From CAVORD01 sp963698535 (GTDB lineage Bacteria > Bacteroidota > Bacteroidia > Bacteroidales > VadinHA17): a DNA stretch of 64,000 nucleotides. The stretch spans positions 2,046,001 through 2,110,000 of the forward strand of contig CAVORD010000001.1 in the NCBI GenBank assembly GCA_963698535.1, written 5' to 3'. Made by a program: the position numbers and the translations under genes. Within the stretch, counting starts at the first letter, position 1; every line of letters begins with the position of its first letter. The notes beneath the pieces were generated by a model. It saw nothing but the letters and a program-made list of their open reading frames with translations, was not told the DNA's origin and did no database searches. Positions 51,088-62,142 of the stretch are shown here, piece by piece.

Positions 51088-51744
51088 ATGTAACGTTAAG
51101 ATATAATATATTGCGGGCGGGAAGAACCCGCCTTCGTCACGCCAGAGGCGTGACTACGGACGGGCAGGCCGGAAAAGGTGAGAACAGCAAAGCAACCAAT
51201 CCATTTTAAAACCCGGCCTCAGATCATTTTGGGAATAAGAGTCTGATACGAGCTTTGCCGCGGCGGGGAGCGCAAGCAATACTGTCTGAGCGAGGGCTCC
51301 GACCGAGCGAGTTGTATTGCGTGGGCAAAGCGAGAAGCAGGCTCCCCAAAATGATCTGCCAGCCTTGATTTTTTGGTCCTTTTGGATCAAGCCAAAAGGA
51401 CAGAAGAAATTATGGTAATTGAATATCCTGTGCGACCCCGCCGGGGTAGTATTATAAAACACAGGCAGAACCTCAGCCGAATCTCGGAGTTAATTAGCAT
51501 GTGAACTGGAGTATCACAACTTAGTGCAACTTTAATACCCACCCCTTTCAGCCGCCATAGCTAAAAGCGACGGCGGCTTACCCCTCCAGGGAGGGGATTT
51601 TTAAACCTGCAACCACTCAGAGCCTCAGCCGAAAACAAACTTTTTTACCCTTTTTCTGCATTTTCTGCAAAAAAAAGTTGACTCGAAATAATTTTTATTC
51701 TAAATTTATTTAGTCAATACTGCAATAACCTAATAATTAGCATT
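51088..51744. repeat. Repeat-rich spacer before the first Y1 transposase
   Basis: It holds a GCGGG/CCCGC pair at about 51,115 and a GGAAAAGGTGAGAAC block at 51,170 (as at 49,143). A perfect palindrome follows, GTCCTTTTGG/CCAAAAGGAC (51,376-51,401), then the degenerate CGACCCC hairpin (51,433). A CGCCATAGC / GCGACGGCGG unit lies near 51,555. No gene is seen. Confidence 0.6.
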
Positions 51745-52206
51745 ATGAGTGTTACTTGTTCCCAGGTTCTGCTGCATATAATTATCGGAACTAAAAACCG
51801 TCAACCACTGATCCTGCCCTCCTTCGAAAACAATCTGCATAAATATATTGCAGCTGTCATCTCGAGCATGGGTCATAAGCCAATAATCGTCAACGGCACC
51901 GCCGACCATGTCCATTTCCTCTTGTCGCACCGACCCTCCCGGTCGATACGTGAGCTGGTGAAGATCATCAGGCGAGAAAGCGCCCTGTTCGTCAACAACG
52001 AGGGATTTACAGAGCAGAAGTTCAGGTGGCAGGATGAGTTCTCTGTATACTCCATCTCAAAGAGAGAGCTGAAAAGCACCATCAAATATATCACCGACCA
52101 GGAGAAGCTCCATGAAAAATTGACATATGTGGAGGAGTCGCTTAAGCTCATCAAAAAATACAGACTGGAGTACGATTTTAAACCCATAACCAAAATATTC
52201 CCCTGA
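51745..52206 (+). CDS. Y1 (IS200/REP-type) transposase, copy A
   Basis: A 153-residue HUH-Y1 transposase (single-strand peel-and-paste type). The metal motif is HVH (residues 55-57, in ADHVHFLL) and the catalytic Tyr is in YITDQ (about 115-119). N-terminal QVLLHIIIGTKNRQPLI matches the family. Fifteen bases after its stop there is a hairpin pair (52,221-52,289). It is related but not close to copy B (52,655), so they are separate elements. Confidence 0.92.
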   Translation: MSVTCSQVLLHIIIGTKNRQPLILPSFENNLHKYIAAVISSMGHKPIIVNGTADHVHFLLSHRPSRSIRELVKIIRRESALFVNNEGFTEQKFRWQDEFSVYSISKRELKSTIKYITDQEKLHEKLTYVEESLKLIKKYRLEYDFKPITKIFP

Positions 52207-52220
52207 AGAGACATTTTGTG

Positions 52221-52289
52221 CGACCCCGCTGGGGTCGGGGGTTATAATTGATGGTCCCTTGCTACAAGGGTACGACTCCGCTGGAGTCG
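52221..52289. repeat. Hairpin pair after transposase A
   Basis: CGACCCCGCTGGGGTCG at 52221-52237 and CGACTCCGCTGGAGTCG at 52273-52289, both perfect. The same two hairpins, at the same 52-nt spacing, follow the second transposase. Confidence 0.9.
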
Positions 52290-52390
52290 TTGTATTTCAA
52301 TAACCCTATTCAAAATCCAAGTTCGAATTAATGGAAGATTTACGTGGCCTCATGGAGGCTTACACTAGTAGTGCATAGCTATCGATAGAA

Positions 52391-52570
52391 GCCCTGACCC
52401 CGGAGGGGTCACACCTTTGTAGCACTGAGCCATCCCCCTGATGCCCTGACCCCAGCGGGGTCACACTTTGTAGCACTGAGCCATCCCCCTGATGCCCTGA
52501 CCCCAGCGGGGTCACATCTTTGTAGCACTGAGCCATCCCCCTGATACCACGACCCCGGAGCGGGTCGCAC
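52391..52570. repeat. 52-bp tandem repeat array with GACCCC hairpins
   Basis: Three near-identical units start at 52391, 52443 and 52494, with a partial fourth ending at 52570. Each unit begins GCCCTGACCCC, has the arms GACCCC/GGGGTC, and ends in a GAGCCATCCCCCTGAT segment. The array ends 85 bases before the start of transposase B. Units are joined head to tail with no unique spacers. Confidence 0.9.
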
Positions 52571-52654
52571 AATTTGGATTATTGCTTTTGCAGGTTCTCC
52601 AATAATTTATTAAATTTATCTTATTGTCGCTGTAAACTATTAGTGCTTAATATC

Positions 52655-53122
52655 ATGGCAAACTCCTACACACAGTTGATTGTCCATATAGTAATTGCAG
52701 TTAAAAACAGAGAATCGTTGTTACTGCCTCCATTCGACATTATGGTACATAAATATATCTCCGGAATAATAAGTGGTTTGGGTAACAAATCTCTTATTGT
52801 AAATGGAGCAAAAGACCACATTCATATCCTATTAGGACAAAAACCCTCCCTTTCGGTTTCAGAAATAGTAAGGGAGGTTAAAAAGAGTAGTTCAAGCTAC
52901 ATTAAAGATGAGGGATTTATCAAGGGCGGAAAGTTCTACTGGCAGGAAGGATATGCCGCTTTCACCGTCTCAAAGAGGGAGATGAAAAAGGTATATGTAT
53001 ACATTAATGATCAGAAGAGACATCATAATGAAAGCTCTTTCATGAAAGAATATCTCGCTCTCCTTGGTGATCATGAGATAGAATATAACCGTGAATATAT
53101 TTTCACTGATCCTGATGAATAG
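52655..53122 (+). CDS. Y1 (IS200/REP-type) transposase, copy B
   Basis: A 155-residue HUH-Y1 transposase. The metal motif is HIH (residues 55-57, in KDHIHILL), the catalytic Tyr is in YINDQKRHH (about 116), and the N-terminus is SYTQLIVHIVIAVKNRESLL. The start at 52655 was preferred over an in-frame ATG at 52574 because it aligns with copy A. It is followed after 20 bases by the conserved hairpin pair. It shares clear but distant similarity to copy A. Confidence 0.92.
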   Translation: MANSYTQLIVHIVIAVKNRESLLLPPFDIMVHKYISGIISGLGNKSLIVNGAKDHIHILLGQKPSLSVSEIVREVKKSSSSYIKDEGFIKGGKFYWQEGYAAFTVSKREMKKVYVYINDQKRHHNESSFMKEYLALLGDHEIEYNREYIFTDPDE

Positions 53123-53141
53123 TCGCAATGACCTTTTTGTA

Positions 53142-53210
53142 CGACCCCGCCGGGGTCGTTGGCTATTATCTATGGTTCCTGACTACAGGGGTACGACTCC
53201 GCTGGAGTCG
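53142..53210. repeat. Hairpin pair after transposase B
   Basis: CGACCCCGCCGGGGTCG at 53142-53158 and CGACTCCGCTGGAGTCG at 53194-53210. Start-to-start distance is 52, identical to the pair after transposase A, and the sequence between them is also related (TATGGTTCCTGACTACAG versus GATGGTCCCTTGCTACAA). Confidence 0.9.
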
Positions 53211-53222
53211 TAACAGGAACCA

Positions 53223-53273
53223 CAGGCAGAGCCTGCCATACATAATCCGACTGAGGCAGAGCCTCAGCCGAAC
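53223..53273. repeat. CAGGCAGAGCCTG + GAGGC/GCCTC module
   Basis: CAGGCAGAGCCTG at 53223-53235 and a TGAGGCAGAGCCTCA hairpin ending CCGAAC at 53273, as in 30,081-30,131, 49,061-49,111 and 51,038-51,087. Confidence 0.85.
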
Positions 53274-53343
53274 AGACCGGACATTGTTAGTATGGATCCA
53301 TGTAAAGATACGAGTGGGTCAGGGAAATGTCCTAGATGATTAA

Positions 53344-53470
53344 CGTCATTGCGAACAAAGTACGCCGCCGCTGAAAGCAAAGGCGTACGAAGTGAAGCAA
53401 CCTCAATAACACCTTGAGATTGCCTGCCTGCCGGTAGGCGGGCTTCGTCGTTTTACTCCTCGCAATGACG
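53344..53470. repeat. MITE-like element with CGTCATTGCGA ends
   Basis: A 127-bp element bounded by perfect 11-bp inverted repeats CGTCATTGCGA (53344-53354) and TCGCAATGACG (53460-53470). The inner part has GAAGCAACCTC and GAGATTGC blocks and a GCCTGCCTGCCGG hairpin. The end sequence is a widespread bacterial intergenic repeat type. It has no open frame. Confidence 0.75.
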
Positions 53471-53545
53471 ACTGAGCCAAAGTCTCTCCGCATAACACCT
53501 CCCCTCCCGGGGGGAGGTCCAGCCTGCGTGCAGGCTGGGGTGGGG

Positions 53546-53578
53546 GCAAAAAAAGAGCACCCTCGCGGGTGCCCTTCT
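53546..53578 (-). terminator. Rho-independent terminator of the SprB-repeat gene
   Basis: On the minus strand the stem GCACCC/GGGTGC with GCGA loop is followed by TCTTTTTTTG. It sits about 20 bases after the stop at 53,597. A nested GC-rich palindrome lies further on (53,504-53,540). Confidence 0.9.
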
Positions 53579-53596
53579 TATTATATTCAGTAGCCG

Positions 53597-56500
53597 TTAA
53601 TGCAGCAGCGTCACATCACCGGTCTTCTTGAACGGCTTGCCGTTGGAGTACTTACCTTCGACGTACCATACATAGACACCCTGCTTGACGAGCTTGCCTT
53701 TGTAGTAGCCGTTCCAGCCCTTGTTGATATCCCACGATTCGTATATCAGCGCACCCCACCTGTTGAAGATCTGCAGATGGTAATTCTCTACCTGATCCTT
53801 GATGGCAGGATAGAAGAAGTTATCCATAGCAGCACCCGTCGGTGGTGTGGTAGGATCTTCCGGACCATTCTTGTTAGGCCTGAAGACATTACCGAACCTG
53901 ATATCTCCTGCGGGCTCTACCGTTACCCCCGGCGACACTGTGAAGCTCGAGAAGCAACCGTTCACTGAGTATGCGTTGAGGGTGATGTCATATACACCTT
54001 CAGCCATATACTTGTGGAACGGATCCCTTGCATGCGATGTGTCGCCGTCGCCAAACTCCCAGATGTAGTAGTCGGCAAACTGGGTGAAGTTGAAACATCT
54101 CACCTTCTCATCATCGACATACACCTTGGCCGGAGCTATCTCGAAGTAAACCTGCGGCTGCTGGTATACCTGCACCACCTGCTGATAGATATCTGTTCCG
54201 CCCGGACCTGTGGCCGTGAGCGTTATCTGATAATCACCGGGCTGGTAGTATGTGTAGTTCGGATTGGCAGCTGTCGACACCGCACCGTTACCAAAGTCCC
54301 ACAGGTACGATGTCGCATACTGCGAGGTGTTGGTAATGGATATGCTCAGCGGACCGCAACCCGATGGCACATTGGCGAAGCTGGCGATAGGTGCGGTAGG
54401 TATTACCGTTACCACCCTCACCACGCTGTCGCGGCACTGTGTGTTGTTTACAACCAGCTTGACATTGTAGGTGCCCGGACCGGCATATGTATGAACCGGA
54501 TTCTGAGCTGTCGAGGTATTACCGTCGTCAAACTTCCAGAACCATGACCATGTACCTGCATTGGTGCTGTTGGTAAAGGTCACCGTTGAATTTGGCATTA
54601 TCTGCGACACAGGGTTGGCACGAGAAGTTAGCCACCGGCTTAGGATGAACCGTTATCGTCTGTGTGGTCGAATCCATGCATCCGAAGAACGACATTGTCC
54701 TTAGCTTCAACTGTGTAGACAACAGGTGCCGTGGTTGAATTCACAAATATGTGGTTCGTGACGTTACCTATGCCGTTTGCTGTCAGATCACCAAAGTCCC
54801 ATGTATATGTTGCTGCACCAGGATTGGATGATAACATCACCGTCTCACCTGAACAGATCACATTATTCGACATGGTGAATACCGATGTTACTGCCGGGAA
54901 GACAGTTACGCCCTGTGCTGCTTTTGCAACACATCCGTTGGCATTGGTTATTATCAGTGAATCGGTGTAGTAGAGCACTGATGTCGTCGGGTTAGTGAAG
55001 ACATGTGTCGGGTTGCTGGCGGTAGATGTTGTTCCGTCGCCGAACTTCCACAGTATATTCGTATAACCCGTCGATGCACTGTTGTCGTAGTTCACCGTCA
55101 GTGGCTGACAGCCCGACTGTACATCGGTGGAGAACATAGCATGTGGGCTTCTCAACCTTAACAACCACTGAGTCTGTTCCCACACAACCCTTGGTGTCGG
55201 TAACCTGATAGTAGAGCTTGAAGTTGCCCGCTACCGGCGACCTGAAGTTAGGATTAACAACATAGTAGTTGCTCAGAGGAGCCACATCGCCCGACCATCT
55301 GTGGTTGGAATATGTTCCTGTTCCTCCGGCCGGATTACCATTCATCGGATAGGTTATATCACCGCAAGCCATCAGTGTATCGGCCGGCCATATGTTACCC
55401 GTAGGATTGGCATTGACCGTAAGTGTAGCCGAACCTGTATAGATGGTTACACACTTACCTATTATGCCTAGCCTGTACTGGTAGGTATTGAATGCCAGCG
55501 GCACATCGCTCAGCGTTAGCTGCTGTGATGTTGTACCCGAGTAGTTGGCATTGTCATAGATCGGATTCCATGTGCCTCCGCCATTGGTACTTACCTGCCA
55601 TCTCAGCGAGTCGATAAGTCCCACTCCGCTACCGTTAAAGATTATTGGTCCTTTGGTATCGCACACCTCCTTGTTGGAAGGACTGACTGCCACCGTCGGC
55701 GGTGCGAGCACCCTCAGAACAACGAAGTTGGAGTAGACAGGGATACCGCATGTGCCGGTTATCTTGACCCTGTAGATATTGTTATTGAAGCCTGCCGGGG
55801 CATTGATCACCGAGAGAACATTAGATGTCTCCCCTGCGTAATTGGCTCCGCTAACATTCACAAACGGTGCTGCTCCTATCTTGACCTCCCACTGATATGT
55901 AAGAGTCGTACCCTGAGCGGTGACGGTAAAGTCAGCATCACTTGCGCTGCAGATCGTTGAATCGACCGGCTGGGTAAGTATCTCAGGTGAGGTATTGACA
56001 GTTAGCAGTGCATTGGCTGATGTGACAGTTGTTGCACAACCTGTAACTTCCACACTGTATATATAGCCGTTCATATCGCGTGTTGCACCGAATATGTTAA
56101 GTGTCGGTGAGGTTACTCCGAAGTAGACACCTGCATCACTCAACGCTACCGGACCGCTGCCCTGATCAACATACCACTGGTATGTAAGATCTGAACCCGT
56201 CGCCACAACATTGAAATTGACAATGCTGTATTCACAGACGATCTTATTGGCCGGTGATGTTGTTATTGCAGGCAGTGCACGCACAACAACTGTTGCTGAT
56301 CCGATGAGACTGGCCGAAGGACTTATTATTTCGCAGCCGTTGGCATCTCTCACCCTTAGCAGCTTGTATGTTGTTGTTGCTGCAGGTGTTACAAATATAT
56401 CAGCATTGTTGACGTATCCGGTGATGGTCAGTCCGGGATAGTTCTCGATATCGAGCTCGAACGGACCTGTTCCTACAACCATATTTACATTAAGTACAGC

Positions 56501-59500
56501 TGTTTCAGTCGGACAGATCGTCGCTCCGCCGGTAAGCATTGCAACAGGCAGCGGGTTAACAAGAACCTCTACCTCATTGCTGTAGACAGCCGGACAGACA
56601 CCGGAAGTAACCATCCTCCTGTAGTACATGGTTGTTGTTGCTCCCGTCGGCGGTGTGTATGTGCTCAGCGTTGCACCCGGGATATTGGTAAATGTACCTC
56701 CCGAGATGTTGCTGAACTGCCACTGGTAGTTATATGCTCCCGGACCACCTGTTGGTGCTGTTGTCTGGGTAAGCATTGCCGGATTGGAGCCGTAACATAT
56801 CACCTGGTTGGTTCCTACCGCACCCGGTGTGAGTATAGCAGGCTGTGTAACAGTAATGGTAGCCTGTGTCTCGCACATCTTGGCATCGACAACCTTAACC
56901 GTTATCGTACCGGCACCGGCCAGGAAGAACGACTGGGAGTTGAATCCCTGTGGTGGTTCTGTAGCACCTGTGGTGTTGGTGATAAAGGTGAAGGTATATG
57001 GAGTATTACCTCCTGATGCATAGAATGTTCCCGTTCCGTTGGTATCGCCAAAACAGTTCAGTACTATGTTACCTGTTGAGGTAAGGGTAAGAACAGCAGG
57101 TTCGACAATGGTAAGGGAAGGATTAAGGGTAATAACACATGCTGTGTTTACTCCGTCACGCATTCTCACATCATATGATACCGGGTGTAAGTCCTGTAAA
57201 GTTACCCGATACCTGCCATGTTGTTCCGCCGTTGATGGTGAACTCATATGTTCCGTATCCTCCTGCCGGAGCAGTGATATTTATTATACCGTCGTTAGCG
57301 CCGTTACAGGTTACCTCTGTCTTGGTTACCGTTGCCGTGAGTAATCCAGGCTGAGTAATGCCGTATGCATTATTCAGTACTATCACGCAGCCGGTGTATA
57401 CCGCATCCCTGATCATGATACTGTATGATCCCGGATTGAGTCCGGTGAAGTTACCTGATGCCTGCCATGAACCGCCGCCGTTGATACTGTACTCATATGT
57501 ACCGTATCCGCCCAGAGGTGCTGAGATGGTTATAGTACCGTCGGCACCGCCGAAGCATGTGACGTTGGTGCTGGCTATCGTTGCAGAGAGAACAGGAGGC
57601 TGGGTAATCACCAGTGCTCCGTTGAGTGTTATCACACACGACATGTTGGCCGCATCGCGTATCCTCACATCATATGTTGCCGGGAGAAGGTTGGTAAAGG
57701 TACCTGTTCCCTGCCATGAGGTTCCGCCGTTGATGCTGTACTGATATGTACCGTATCCTCCGGAAGGACTTGAGATGGTAATGGTACCGTTGCCTGCACC
57801 GAAGCATGTTACGTTGGTACTGGCCACTGTGGCAGTAAGTATTGCCGGCTCGGTTATCACCAGTGCTCCGTTGAGGGTTATGACACATGCTGTCTGTACC
57901 GCGTCGCGGATCTGAACATTGTATGTTGCAGGTGCAAGGGCCTGTGAAATTGCCCGATGCCTGCCATGTTGTTCCTCCGTTGATGCTGTACTCGTATGTA
58001 CCGTATCCTCCTGTCGGTGAGGTGATTGTTATCGTTCCGTCGTTGGCACCGAAGCATGTTACATTCGTCCTTGCTACGAAAGCTGTCAGTACCGGTGGTT
58101 CTGTTATCCTCAGCGATCCGTTGAGAATGATCACACATCCGGTGTTGGCTGCATCGCGTATCTGAACATTGTAGAAGCCCGGTGTCAGTGCTGTGAAGAC
58201 TCCGCTGGCCTGCCATGTCGTTCCTCCGTTGACGGTGTATTCATATGTACCGTAACCGCCTGTTGGTGCCGTGATAGTTATCGTACCATCGTTGGCGCCG
58301 AAGCAGGTGACGTTAGTTGAGGCTACCGTTGCTGCGAGAACAGGTGGCTGGGTAATTATAAGTGCTCCGTTGAGGGTGATGACGCATGAGGTATAGACCG
58401 CATCGCGTATCTGAACGTTATAGGTTGAAGGAGCAAGGCCGGTGAAGCTGCCTGTGCCCTGCCATGTTGTTCCGCCGTTGATACTGTACTGGTAGGTGCC
58501 GTATCCTCCAAGAGGAGCACTTACCGTTATTGTACCGTTGCCGGCACCGAAGCAGGTGACATTGGTAGAGGCAACCGTTGCACTAAGTATTGCAGGCTCT
58601 GTGATCACCAGACCTCCGTTGAGAGTGATGACACATGCTGTCTGTACCTTATCCCTTATCTGAACGTTGTATGTAGCCGGTGTAAGGGCTGTGAAGGTGC
58701 CGCTGGCCTGCCATGTCGTTCCGCCGTTGATACTGTAGTCGTATGTACCGTAACCGCCTGTTGGTGCCGTAATGGTTATTGTTCCGTTGTTGGCACCGAA
58801 GCAGGTGACATTGGTTGAATTCAGTGTAGCCGATAATACTGCAGGTTCTGTTATTGTAAGTGTATTGTTGAGAACGATCTCACATGCTGTAAATAGCTGC
58901 GTCCCTTATTCTTACATCGTATGTTGCAGGAACAAGTCCGGTAAAGAGCTCCCGATGCCTGCCATGTGGTTCCGCCGTTGATGCTGTACTCGTATGTACC
59001 GTAGCCGCCCAATGGTGCTGTGATGGTTATTATACCATCGTTGGCACCGTAAGCATGTCACCATTGTTGGGGTAACAGTAGCCTTCAGCACCGGTGGCTG
59101 GGTAATAACCAGAGCAGGATTGAGAACTATTACGCATCCGGTATAGACCGCATCTCTTATCCTTATATTATATGTTCCCGGTGAGAGAGCAGTGAAGTTA
59201 CCCGATGCCTGCCATGAGCCACCGCCGTTGATACTGTACTCATATGTACCGTATCCGCCCAGAGGTGCTGAGATGGTTATTGTACCATCGCCGCCGCCGA
59301 AGCATGTTACATTGGTGCTGGCTATCGTTGCAGAGAGAACTGGAGGCTCGGTTATTACCAGTCCGCCGTTCAGTGTAATGACACATGCAGTGTTGGCTGC
59401 ATCGCGTATCATCACGTTATAGGTGTTAGGAGCAAGACCTGTAAAGGTACCCGATCCCTGCCATGTTGTTCCGCCGTTGATACTGTAGCCGTATGATCCA

Positions 59501-62142
59501 TAACCACCTGCTGGCTGCAGATATTGTTATTGTTCCGTCGCTGGCACCGAAGCATGTTACGTTGGTACTGGCCACCGTGGCAGTAAGAACTGCCGGCTCG
59601 GTTATCACCAGTGCTCCGTTGAGGGTTATGACACATGCTGTCTGTACCGCATCGCGGATCATGAACATTGTATGTTGCAGGGGCAAGGGCTGTGAAATTG
59701 CCCGATGCCTGCCATGTTGTTCCTCCGTTGATGCTGTACTCGTATGTACCATATCCGCCTGTCGGTGAGGTGATGGTTATCGTTCCGTCGTTGGCACCGA
59801 AGCAGGTTACATTGGTTCTTGCAACGAAGGCTGACAGTACCGGTGGCTCTGTTATCCTCAGCGATCCGTTGAGTATTATCACACATCCGGTGTTGGCTGC
59901 ATCGCGTATCTGAACATTGTAGAAGCCCGGTGTCAGTGCTGTAAAGGCACCGCTGGCCTGCCATGTCGTTCCTCCGTTGACGGTGTATTCGTATGTACCG
60001 TAACCGCCAGTTGGTGAGGTTATCGTTATCGTACCATCGTTGGCACCGAAGCAGGTTACATTGGTTGATGCTACCGTTGCTGCGAGAACAGGTGGCTGGG
60101 TTATTACAAGTGCTCCGTTGAGGGTGATGACGCATGAGGTATATACCGCATCGCGTATCCTTACATCGTAGGTTGCAGGAGCAAGACCGGTGAAGCTACC
60201 CGTACCCTGCCATGTTGTTCCGCCGTTGATACTGTACTGGTATGTACCGTATCCTCCCAGAGGAGCACTTACCGTTATCGTACCGTTACCGGCACCGAAG
60301 CAGGTGACATTGGTGGAGGCAACCGTTGCACTAAGTATTGCAGGTTCCGTTATCACCAGACCTCCGTTGAGGGTGATGACACAGGCTGTATGCACCTTAT
60401 CCCTTATCTGAACATTGTATGGTTGCCGGGGTAAGGGCTGTGAAGGTGCCGCTGGCCTGCCATGTCGTTCCGCCGTTGATACTGTAGTCGTATGTACCGT
60501 ATCCTCCTGTTGGCGAAGTGATGGTAATCGTACCGTCATTGGCGCCGAAGCAGGTTACATTGGTAGAGTTAACATTGGCATTAAGGACCGCCGGTTCTGT
60601 TATCTGAAGCGTTCCGTTAAGTACTATCACGCAAGCTGTATTTGCAGCATCGCGTATCCTGTACATCGTAGGTTGCAGGTGCAAGAGCGTTAAACAGTCC
60701 CGATGCCTGCCATGTGGTACCGCCGTTGATACTGTACTCATAGGTGCCGTAGCCGCCTGTTGGTGCTGTAATGGTTATGATACCATTATTGGCGCCGTTA
60801 CAGGTCACCATTGTTGGTGTTACCACTGCATTAAGTACTGCAGGCTGTGCTATTGTGCGGGCATTGTCGAGAACGATAACACATGAAGTGTAAACCGCAT
60901 CCCTTATCCTGACATTATAGATACCGGGGGCAAGTCCTGTAAAGTTGCCCGATGCCTGCCATGAGCCGCCGCCGTTGATACTGTACTCGTATGTACCGTA
61001 TCCTCCCAGCGGTGCAGAGATAGTTATCGTACCGTCGCTCGATCCGAAGCAGCTGACATTTGTACTTGCAACTGTTGCGGAAAGTACTAGCAGGCTCTGT
61101 TATTACAAGCCCACCGTTAAGCGTGATGACACAGGCCGTATTGACTGCATCTCTTATCTTAACATCATATGTTGCAGGTGCCAGGTTGGTAAAGTTACCT
61201 ATACCTACCCATGTTGTTCCTCCGTTGATGGTGTATTCGTAGCTTCCGTAGCCACCTGTAACGCCTGTTATGGCAATAGTACCGTTATTGGCGCCGAAGC
61301 AGGTGACATTGGTAGGCGTAACCGTGGCGGCAAGTATTGCAGGCTCGGTAATTACCAGGGCACCATTAAGAGTGATGACACATCCTGTCTGTACCGCATC
61401 CCTTATCCGTACATCGTAAGATGCCGGTGGCAGAGCAGTATAGGCTCCGGTAGCCTGCCATGTCGTTCCGCCGTTGATGCTGTACTCGTAGGTGCCGTAG
61501 CCACCTGTTGGTGATGTTATTGTTATGGTACCGTTATTGGCGCCAAAGCATGTTACATTGGTTTTTGCCACTGTAGCATTGAGGGCTGCCGGCTCGGTGA
61601 CGTTCAGTGAACCGTTAAGGGTAATGATACATGCCGGGTTGGCCATATCGCGCATCCTCACATTGTAGAAGCCCGGTATAAGGGCTGTGAAGGTGCCGCT
61701 GACCTGCCAGGTGGTACCACCATTGATAGTGTACTCGTAGGTACCATATCCGCCCGAAGGAGCACTTATCACTATTGTTCCGTCGGCGGCACCGTTGCAT
61801 GTTACGTTTGTCTTGACAACTGTAGCCGTCATTATTGCCGGCTCGGTAATCACACGTGTAGCGTCGAGGATGATGACACAAGAAGTGTAGGCAGCATCTC
61901 TTATCCTTACATCGTATGTCAAAGGAGCCAGGTTGGTGAAGGTACCTGTTCCCTGCCATGTTGTTCCTCCGTTGATGCTGTACTGGTATGTACCGTATCC
62001 TCCTGCGGGTGCTGAGATGGTTATCGTACCATCATTGGCACCGAAGCAGGTGACATTGGTAGAAGCAACCGTCGCACTGAGGATCGCAGGTTCGGTAATG
62101 ACGAGTCCTCCGTTGAGGGTGATAACACATCCTGTCTGCACG
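53597..62142 (-). CDS. Giant SprB-repeat/PKD surface adhesin with T9SS type B signal (5' end missing, many frameshifts)
   Basis: At least 2,850 residues. From the N-terminal side: about 20 SprB-type repeats of 83 residues, a ~700-residue Ig/PKD-like region with paired Cys (e.g. LTYQWYVDQGSGP, LTYQWEVKIGAAP), four or five PKD domains (WKFGDGTTST, TWDFGDL, WKFDDGNTST, LWDFGNGAVST, WEFGDGDTS), and a gliding-motility-type C-terminal signal starting NVFRPNKNG and ending NRWGALIYES ... KQGVYVWYVEGKYSNG ... TGDVTLL. Such signals direct secretion by the type IX system. At least a dozen single-base shifts (e.g. near 54,610, 54,690, 55,145, 57,180, 57,945) break the frame. The 5' end is cut by the junction at ~62,142. 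Confidence 0.85.
57090..62142 (-). repeat. SprB repeat array, 249-bp units with a 7-unit higher-order duplication
   Basis: Each unit has two Cys (NVTCFGANDGTITI and CVITLNG) and a GGYGTYEYSINGGTTWQ core. Unit length is 83 codons. A block at about 57,100-58,610 repeats at about 58,850-60,350, offset ~1.743 kb (7 x 249 bp), at very high identity, including the same unit order. Confidence 0.85.

Noticed and set aside
51154..51462. 102-residue minus-strand frame in the repeat island
   Set aside because: It is made of repeat and palindrome sequence and shows no family features.
52391..52570. Possible CRISPR array
   Set aside because: Units of 52 bp follow each other directly with no variable spacers, and no cas genes are present.
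57090..62142. Satellite or non-coding tandem repeat
   Set aside because: The repeat has a 249-bp period, a strong protein pattern on the minus strand and conserved Cys/Gly positions; it is coding SprB repeat DNA.
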